10,994 bases of DNA from DATEOR01 sp035273885 (lineage in GTDB: Bacteria; Actinomycetota; Thermoleophilia; Gaiellales; Gaiellaceae). A model generated the notes under the pieces. That model worked only from the letters and a program-made list of their open reading frames with translations. It had not been told where the DNA came from and made no database searches. The translations under genes and the position numbers were made by a program. Shown piece by piece: positions 7,282 through 10,994 of the stretch; position 1 is the first letter of the stretch; each line of letters opens with the position of its first letter. The stretch covers positions 1 through 10,994 of the forward strand of contig DATEOR010000083.1 of the NCBI GenBank assembly GCA_035273885.1, given 5' to 3'.

Positions 7282-7647
7282 ATGAACACCGTCGAGATCT
7301 CTCTGCGCTACCGGCAGATGGCGCCGCTCCACGTCCACACGGAGGACGAGGAGCTGAGCGTTCTCGAAGGCCGGCTGACGGTCTATGCGGGCGGAACCCG
7401 TCTCGAGCTCGGAGCCGGCCAGTCCTGGGTCGCCCCAGCCGGGGTGCCGCACACCTACCGCGCGGAGTCGGGCCGGGTGCGGCTCGTCGCGTCGACGGCG
7501 GTGCGCTCGGCCGGCAGCTACGAGGACTTCCTGCGCGCGGTCGCGGAGCCTTCGGCGCTCACGGCAGAGGACGAGGCGAACCTCGCGGTCCTGGCCGGGG
7601 AGAACGGCATCGAAGTCCTCGGCGAGCCCGGCGCGCTCCCCGCCTAG
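7282..7647 (+). CDS. Single-domain cupin protein
   Basis: A small cupin, 121 aa from ATG 7282. Both cupin motifs are near perfect. Motif 1 has His17, His19, Glu23 and Gly30 in PLHVHTEDEELSVLEG; motif 2 has Gly46, Pro52, Gly54 and His57 in GQSWVAPAGVPH. The three His plus Glu would bind one metal ion. Such proteins may be dioxygenases, isomerases or small-molecule sensors, and the exact role cannot be told. The start is doubtful. ATG 7282 has no ribosome-binding site, while the frame is open back to the TGA at 7234-7236 and reads IVVSPLGGEASA from an ATT at 7246. That ATT sits 4 nt after GAGGTGG (7235-7241), and the added residues look like the missing first beta strand. The true product may therefore be 133 aa. 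Confidence 0.88.
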   Translation: MNTVEISLRYRQMAPLHVHTEDEELSVLEGRLTVYAGGTRLELGAGQSWVAPAGVPHTYRAESGRVRLVASTAVRSAGSYEDFLRAVAEPSALTAEDEANLAVLAGENGIEVLGEPGALPA

Positions 7648-7657
7648 TTGCACCGAT

Positions 7658-7694
7658 CACATGTGTACCCGCGCGAGAGCCGGGTATGCATGTG
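7658..7694 (+). terminator. Hairpin between cupin and PRC-barrel genes
   Basis: Arms 7658-7670 and 7682-7694 pair over 13 bp with two adjacent G-U wobbles in RNA, plus one closing G-C (7671 with 7681), around a 9-nt loop. TTT follows at 7695-7697. It begins 10 nt after the cupin stop. A factor-independent terminator is likely. As DNA the arms carry CACATG/CATGTG half-sites, so a protein-binding site is an alternative. Confidence 0.6.
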
Positions 7695-7730
7695 TTTCGT
7701 GGCCGCCCCCGCGGCCTGAGTGGGAAACGA

Positions 7731-7736
7731 AGGAGG
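7731..7736 (+). promoter_or_regulatory. Shine-Dalgarno of the PRC-barrel gene
   Basis: AGGAGG lies 7 nt before GTG 7744. It decides that start over an in-frame ATG at 7720, which is upstream of this site. Confidence 0.85.
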
Positions 7737-7743
7737 GGGAAAA

Positions 7744-8121
7744 GTGGAACGTTCGTATACGACCACCGAACCGTGGACCTACCGTGACGTCGACACGCTC
7801 GGCGTCGACATGACCCGCGGCGTCGACCTCACCGGCTTCGAGATCGAGGCCACTGACGGCGGCATCGGCAAGATCGACGAGGCGACCTACGACGTCGGCT
7901 CGAGCTATGTCGTGGTCGACACCGGCCCATGGATCTTCGGCAAGAAGGTCCTGCTGCCGGCCGCGGTGATCCAGCGAGTCGACCTCGATTCGCAGACGGT
8001 CATCGTCGACCGCACCAAGGACGAGATCAAGAACTCGCCCGAGTTCGACGACGATAACTACCGCGAGCAGGGATACCGCTCGCAGGTTGGCTCGTACTAC
8101 TATCGCGACACAGACAGGTAG
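7744..8121 (+). CDS. PRC-barrel domain protein
   Basis: A 125-aa soluble protein with a PRC-barrel domain at about residues 27-92. The domain includes the opening GVDLTGFEIEATDGGIGKID, the strand pair SSYVVVDTGPWIFGKKVLLP, and the VDLDSQTVIVDRTKDEIKNSP element that often closes this domain in actinobacterial homologues. The tail is rich in Asp, Tyr and Arg. PRC barrels act as small adaptor or ligand-binding folds in photosystem and RNA-processing proteins, and stand-alone versions are often linked to stress. There is no signal peptide or membrane segment. It has a strong ribosome-binding site and hairpins on both sides, so it is probably a monocistronic unit. Its specific function is unknown. 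Confidence 0.88.
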   Translation: MERSYTTTEPWTYRDVDTLGVDMTRGVDLTGFEIEATDGGIGKIDEATYDVGSSYVVVDTGPWIFGKKVLLPAAVIQRVDLDSQTVIVDRTKDEIKNSPEFDDDNYREQGYRSQVGSYYYRDTDR

Positions 8122-8138
8122 CGCTCGTCCCAGATGAA

Positions 8139-8169
8139 GAGAACGGCCGCCCCTTCGGCGGCCGTTCTC
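8139..8169 (+). terminator. Terminator after the PRC-barrel gene
   Basis: A perfect 13-bp stem (8139-8151 with 8157-8169) and a CCTTC loop, followed by GTTTCTC. It starts 17 nt after the stop codon. The next gene starts only 22 nt beyond it. Confidence 0.85.
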
Positions 8170-8191
8170 GTTTCTCGGTCAGACTTCGCTC

Positions 8192-8803
8192 GTGGCCATC
8201 CACGACATCTCGGTCCCGATCCGGACGCACATGCCGATCTACGAGGGCAACCCGGGCGTCGAGCTCGAGCGCGCCTCCTCGATCGCGGACGGCGACCCCG
8301 CCAACGTGAGCAATCTGAGCTTCGGCGTGCACACGGGGACGCACGTCGACGCACCGCTTCACTTCATCGACGGAGCTCCGGGCGCCGAGGGCATTCCGCT
8401 CGACGTGCTCGTCGGCCCCGCGGTGGTGGTCGACGCCACGGGGGTCGACGCGCTGGGAGAAACGGACCTCGAGGGTCTGGGCATTCCCGAGGGCGCCGAG
8501 CGCGTGCTCCTGAAGACGCGCAACTCGGAGCTTTGGAACCGGGACGACTTCACCCGCGACTTCCTGCGACTGGACGGGAGCGGCGCGCGCTATGTCGTGG
8601 GGCGCGGGATCCGGACGATCGGGATCGACTACCTCTCGATCGGGGACCGGGAAGCGCACCGCGAGCTGCTCGGAGCCGGCGTAGTGCCGGTGGAGGGCCT
8701 GGACTTGCGGAAGGTCGCGCCCGGCGAGTACACCTTCGTCTGCCTCCCGCTGGACGTCGTCGGCTCGGACGGCGGCCCGGCCCGCGCCGTCCTGATCGAC
8801 TAG
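8192..8803 (+). CDS. Cyclase / kynurenine formamidase-like metal-dependent hydrolase
   Basis: A 203-aa protein of the cyclase family (PF04199), which includes bacterial kynurenine formamidase (KynB), isatin hydrolase and polyketide-type cyclases. The diagnostic HxGTHxDxPxHF motif is complete at residues 47-58 (HTGTHVDAPLHF). By family knowledge, His47, His51 and Asp53 bind metal and His57 lies in the active site. The N-terminus DISVPIRTHMPIYEGNP and the later TIGIDYLSIGD are also typical. No tryptophan-pathway genes lie nearby, so the formamidase assignment is not supported by context; another amide, lactone or ester substrate is as likely. GTG 8192 has no Shine-Dalgarno and lies 22 nt after a terminator, suggesting leaderless translation or read-through. 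Its TAG shares CTAG with the convergent zinc-ribbon gene. Confidence 0.9.
   Translation: MAIHDISVPIRTHMPIYEGNPGVELERASSIADGDPANVSNLSFGVHTGTHVDAPLHFIDGAPGAEGIPLDVLVGPAVVVDATGVDALGETDLEGLGIPEGAERVLLKTRNSELWNRDDFTRDFLRLDGSGARYVVGRGIRTIGIDYLSIGDREAHRELLGAGVVPVEGLDLRKVAPGEYTFVCLPLDVVGSDGGPARAVLID
8800..8803. other. Shared CTAG stop codons of convergent genes
   Basis: CTAG gives TAG on both strands: cyclase at 8801-8803 plus strand, zinc-ribbon protein at 8802-8800 minus strand. This is the second such 4-nt tail-to-tail overlap in the window. No hairpin is seen at the junction. Confidence 0.9.
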
Positions 8804-9063
8804 AGCCGCACCTCGAGCGAGCGCACGCCGGTCATCTCCAGCCAATAGCGGCTGTCACCGTCGTGGGCCACCCGGAGAAGGACGCCCTCGCAGGCCGGGC
8901 AGCGGACGACGATCCCCGGGGCCTGCGCGTAGACGTTCGTGCCCCCGACGGCGCCGACCGCCCCGCAGTTCGCGCACGTGCCGATAGCGGTCGTGACCTC
9001 GAAGGCGAAGATCTGCTCGAGATCTCCGGCGGCCGCGTTTCCGTCCAGCTTCATGTCCTGCAT
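8800..9063 (-). CDS. Small four-cysteine zinc-ribbon protein (DUF6510-like)
   Basis: An 87-aa protein with two CxxC pairs, Cys30/Cys33 (CANC) and Cys55/Cys58 (CPAC), spaced as in a zinc ribbon that would hold one metal ion. The N-terminus MQDMKLDGNAAAGDLEQIF is the pattern I associate with the DUF6510 family, short proteins found beside oxidoreductases in actinobacteria; that family name is from memory. ATG 9063 is chosen because AGGAGG (minus strand, 9074-9069) lies 5 nt upstream. It is the third gene of an operon, starting 1 nt after the flavoprotein stop. The position suggests a role with the molybdenum/flavin pair (metal handling, assembly or regulation), but this is inference. Confidence 0.85.
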   Translation of the reverse strand: MQDMKLDGNAAAGDLEQIFAFEVTTAIGTCANCGAVGAVGGTNVYAQAPGIVVRCPACEGVLLRVAHDGDSRYWLEMTGVRSLEVRL

Positions 9064-9064
9064 C

Positions 9065-9817
9065 TCAACCTCCTGTCGGCCCAAATCTCTCTGTCTTGAC
9101 GCGCGCGGGCGCGACCCCGCTCTCAACGAGGGCTGAGGCCACTGCCTCTACGAACCCGGTCGGCCCGCACACGAAGGTGTGGGGGTCGTCTGCAACCGGC
9201 CATCCGACCTCGGCGAGGAGCTCGCCGTCGACCCTCCTTCCGAAGCCCTGCCAGCCCTCCGGCCGCTCGCGTGTGAGCGTGAAGAACGCCTCGAAGCCGT
9301 CGCCGCGGGCGGCGAGCTCCTCGATCTCCTTGCGATAGATGACATCGTCCAGCCGTTTCGCGGAGTAGAGGAGCCGCATCGGCGAACTGCTGCCCACGGC
9401 AGCCCGGTGGCGGATCATCGCCATGAGCGGCACGACGCCCGAGCCTCCGCCGACGAGCAGCACCGGCACGTCCTCGCCGGCATCCCACACGAAGTACCCG
9501 CCGATCGGCCCGCGGAGCTCCAGCTTGTCCCCGACGACGAGCACGTCCGTGAGGTACGGGGAGACCTCTCCGTCATCCAGCCGCTCCACGGTCAATGCCA
9601 GCCGGTCCTCCTCCGGCGCCGAGGCGATCGAGTAGCTCCGCTGCGCCTGATACCCGTCCTCCGCCGTCAGGCGGATGTCGACGTGCTGGCCGGCGAGATG
9701 CCCGGGCCAGTCGGGCGCGTCCAGGACGAGCGTCTTCACCTGCGGCGTCTCCTCGACGAGCTCCGCGACCTCGCAGAGCTGCCAGGTCAGTCGCCCCAGT
9801 ACCGCTGCTCCCGCCAC
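9065..9817 (-). CDS. Ferredoxin reductase-like FAD/NAD(P)-binding oxidoreductase
   Basis: A 250-aa flavoprotein of the ferredoxin-NADP reductase superfamily. It moves electrons between NAD(P)H and a partner through FAD. Seen are the FAD motif RSYSIASAP (60-68), the linker GPIGGYFVW (103-111), the nucleotide motif GGGSGVVPLMAMIRH (123-137) and the C-terminal CGPTGFVEA (217-225). It ends soon after FGPTGG, so there is no plant-type 2Fe-2S domain. The start is unsettled. GTG 9817 has GGAG 4 nt upstream but overlaps the preceding gene by 31 nt and adds nine residues (MAGAAVLGR). CTG 9790 overlaps the preceding TGA as CTGA and would begin LTWQLCEVAEL, where relatives usually start. The likely partner is the molybdenum protein encoded just upstream. 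Confidence 0.9.
   Translation of the reverse strand: MAGAAVLGRLTWQLCEVAELVEETPQVKTLVLDAPDWPGHLAGQHVDIRLTAEDGYQAQRSYSIASAPEEDRLALTVERLDDGEVSPYLTDVLVVGDKLELRGPIGGYFVWDAGEDVPVLLVGGGSGVVPLMAMIRHRAAVGSSSPMRLLYSAKRLDDVIYRKEIEELAARGDGFEAFFTLTRERPEGWQGFGRRVDGELLAEVGWPVADDPHTFVCGPTGFVEAVASALVESGVAPARVKTERFGPTGG
9069..9074 (-). promoter_or_regulatory. Shine-Dalgarno of the zinc-ribbon gene
   Basis: AGGAGG on the minus strand lies inside the last codons of the flavoprotein gene, 5 nt before ATG 9063. It decides the start of the zinc-ribbon protein against an upstream in-frame ATG at 9126. Confidence 0.85.
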
Positions 9818-10392
9818 GGGTCTCCGTACATGTGGTACCCCAATGCCTCCCAGAAGCCAGGCTCGTCGTGGTCGACGAGGGAGAGCCCGCGCACCCACTT
9901 CGCGCTCTTCCAGAAGTAGAGGTGAGGGACGAGCAGGCGGGCGGGCCCGCCGTGCTCCGGGTCGAGAGGCTCCCCGTCGTAGCCGAACGCGATCCAGGCC
10001 TTGCCGTCGCTCACGTCCTCGAGCGGCAGGTTCGTCGTGTAGCCGCCGTCGCAGAACGCGACCACGTAGGCGGCGTCGTGCTCCACCTCGTCGAGCAGCG
10101 TGTCGACGGAGACGCCTTCCCAGACGGTGTCGAGCTTCGACCACTTCGTCACGCAGTGGATGTCCTTCGTGATCGTCTCGCTCGGAAGCGCGCGGAACTC
10201 GTCCCACGTCCACGTCTTCGCCTCGACTCCTTCGCCCGTCACGGTGAACGTCCACTCCTCGAGCGGCGTATGCGGGGTCGGGCCGGCCGAGAGCACCGGG
10301 AAGTCCTCGACCAGGTACTGGCCCGGCGGAACCCGGCCGGAGTCGCCTTCCTCCCGCCGACGGCCCTGAAAGCCGCGCGACACGAAGCTCAT
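9787..10392 (-). CDS. Sulfite oxidase-like molybdopterin-dependent oxidoreductase
   Basis: A 201-aa protein with the SUOX molybdopterin-binding fold (PF00174). Cys80 in DIHCVTKWSK is the expected molybdenum ligand. EWTFTVTGEGVEAKTWTWDEF (46-66), CDGGYTTNLPLEDV (114-127) and HGGPARLLVPHLYFWKSAKWV (148-168) match the family. It has only the catalytic domain: no heme domain and no dimerisation domain. It also lacks a twin-arginine or Sec signal, so it should be cytoplasmic, unlike YedY/MsrP. ATG 10392 gives MSFVSRGFQGRRRE; a GTG at 10407 in the same frame would add five residues, and neither has a clear ribosome-binding site. It is the first gene of an operon with the flavoprotein and zinc-ribbon genes. 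The substrate (sulfite, sulfoxide or another oxo-transfer substrate) is unknown. Confidence 0.9.
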   Translation of the reverse strand: MSFVSRGFQGRRREEGDSGRVPPGQYLVEDFPVLSAGPTPHTPLEEWTFTVTGEGVEAKTWTWDEFRALPSETITKDIHCVTKWSKLDTVWEGVSVDTLLDEVEHDAAYVVAFCDGGYTTNLPLEDVSDGKAWIAFGYDGEPLDPEHGGPARLLVPHLYFWKSAKWVRGLSLVDHDEPGFWEALGYHMYGDPWREQRYWGD

Positions 10393-10407
10393 GCGGGCAT
10401 TCAACAC

Positions 10408-10514
10408 CCCCGCGGCTTCGTGCGAAAGGGAATTCAGAATCCGTTAAGAGCCTGGTCACACGAGCGCAATGCGATTCCGGAAGTCTGCTCGTCGACTACG
10501 ACCAGGAGGAACTC
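10408..10514. other. Divergent intergenic region
   Basis: These 107 nt separate the molybdenum-protein operon (minus) from the secreted-protein gene (plus) and must carry both promoters. It has an AT-richer patch at about 10426-10448 (GGGAATTCAGAATCCGTTAA). I see no pair of -35/-10 boxes good enough to call. Confidence 0.4.
10504..10509 (+). promoter_or_regulatory. Shine-Dalgarno of the secreted-protein gene
   Basis: AGGAGG lies 5 nt before ATG 10515. Confidence 0.85.
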
Positions 10515-10949
10515 ATGAAGAAAATCGTTGCGCTCGCAGGTCTCGGCGCGCTCGTGGCGACCTTGTTCTCCGCTGCTGCCATGGCCGGCGGGCCGCCGCA
10601 GCCGAGCTTCTACGTGAACGGGACGCTGTACCGCACGGTCGGGACTCCGACAGACTTCTCCAAGACGGGTGCGCCGGCCTCGAGCTACGACACGATCTAT
10701 CAGTTCTTCGGCGCACAGACGTACAACGTCGCCACGGCCGCGCCGGGAGATCCGGGGTACAACGGCGGCCGCTGGCGCGTCGTCGGTCTCTCGTTCGAGG
10801 ACTACGACGCGGCCCTCGCCGCGCACGACACGAACGGAAGCGACGACTTCGACACGACAGCAGAGGTGCAGGCGGCGCTCGACGACGGGAGTGCCACCAG
10901 CCTCGGGATCGTCAAGTCCTTCGAGTGTCCGGTGATCCCCCTTCACTGA
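10515..10949 (+). CDS. Small secreted protein of unknown function
   Basis: A 144-aa protein I do not recognise. It starts MKKIVALAGLGALVATLFSAA and has a clear Sec signal with a likely cut after Ala24 (AMA before GG), leaving about 120 residues outside the membrane. The mature part opens with PPQPSFYVNGTLYRTVGTPTDF. It is rich in Gly, Asp, Tyr and Thr, holds a single Cys near the C-terminus (SFECPVIPLH), and has no lipobox or membrane anchor. The GRWRVVGLSFEDYDAAL segment suggests a small beta-rich domain. The ribosome-binding site is strong and a hairpin follows, so it is probably transcribed alone, divergent from the redox operon. An extracellular role is supported; any activity is not. Confidence 0.85.
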   Translation: MKKIVALAGLGALVATLFSAAAMAGGPPQPSFYVNGTLYRTVGTPTDFSKTGAPASSYDTIYQFFGAQTYNVATAAPGDPGYNGGRWRVVGLSFEDYDAALAAHDTNGSDDFDTTAEVQAALDDGSATSLGIVKSFECPVIPLH

Positions 10950-10959
10950 GCATTGCGGG

Positions 10960-10992
10960 CCGGGCCGGTTCCCACTTGTGGGGCCGGCCCGG
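10960..10992 (+). terminator. GC-rich hairpin after the secreted-protein gene
   Basis: A 9-bp stem (CCGGGCCGG at 10960-10968 with CCGGCCCGG at 10984-10992) continues, after a small internal bulge, into CCCA/TGGG (10971-10974 with 10979-10982) around a 4-nt loop. It starts 11 nt after the stop and runs to the window end, so a possible T tract is not visible. Confidence 0.7.
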
Positions 10993-10994
10993 AC

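Noticed and set aside
8134..9099. 321-aa plus-strand open frame overlapping cyclase and zinc-ribbon genes
   Set aside because: It is Arg/Gly/Ala-rich without motifs, and both real genes beneath it have diagnostic motifs.
10381..10392. Tat signal at the start of the molybdenum protein (SRGFQGRRR)
   Set aside because: There is no hydrophobic stretch after the arginines and no AxA site, so export is not supported.
9818..10459. N-terminal extension of the flavoprotein frame across the molybdenum-protein gene
   Set aside because: It is an off-frame reading of a gene with a recognisable SUOX domain and adds no domain of its own.

Overview
The window is high-GC, densely coded DNA with GTG starts, short gaps and long spurious antisense reading frames. 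This fits an actinobacterium. The mix of genes (MalT-like LuxR regulators, a DrrA/NodI-type exporter, a cytoplasmic sulfite-oxidase-like protein with its own flavin reductase) suggests a soil Thermoleophilia/Gaiellales-like lineage, but that placement is inference. No rRNA, tRNA, CRISPR array, insertion sequence or phage gene was seen.

Layout. (1) 3-2692, plus strand: the 3' part of a NarL-type response regulator, overlapped by 4 nt (GTGA) by a 750-aa MalT-like ATPase regulator with a C-terminal LuxR helix-turn-helix. (2) 2689-4385, minus strand: a two-gene ABC-2 exporter, ATPase then permease, of the DrrAB/NodIJ type; the two genes are fused at a TGATG junction. The permease stop shares the palindrome CTAG with the stop of the convergent MalT-like gene. 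(3) 4440-5348, plus strand: an AraC-family regulator divergent from the exporter. The 54-nt gap holds GAAC/GTTC half-sites. (4) 5466-7130, plus strand: a lipoprotein oligopeptide/dipeptide-binding protein (SBP_bac_5) with no permease or ATPase beside it, followed by a very strong hairpin and a second hairpin. (5) 7246/7282-8803, plus strand: a single-domain cupin, a PRC-barrel protein and a cyclase/kynurenine-formamidase-like metal hydrolase, separated by hairpins. (6) 10392-8800, minus strand: a tight three-gene operon with a molybdopterin oxidoreductase of the sulfite oxidase fold, an FAD/NAD(P)-binding ferredoxin-reductase-like protein and a small four-cysteine zinc-ribbon protein. Its last stop again shares CTAG with the convergent cyclase gene. 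(7) 10515-10949, plus strand: a small secreted protein of unknown function, followed by a GC-rich hairpin.

How the parts may work together. Regions 1-3 look like a regulated efflux locus with regulators on both flanks. Region 6 looks like a self-contained cytoplasmic redox module in which the flavoprotein supplies or accepts electrons for the molybdenum protein. The most interesting items are that redox operon with its zinc-ribbon partner, the structured RNA and TCACATGTG elements around the cupin gene, two probable non-standard start codons, and the CTAG shared stop at both convergent gene junctions.
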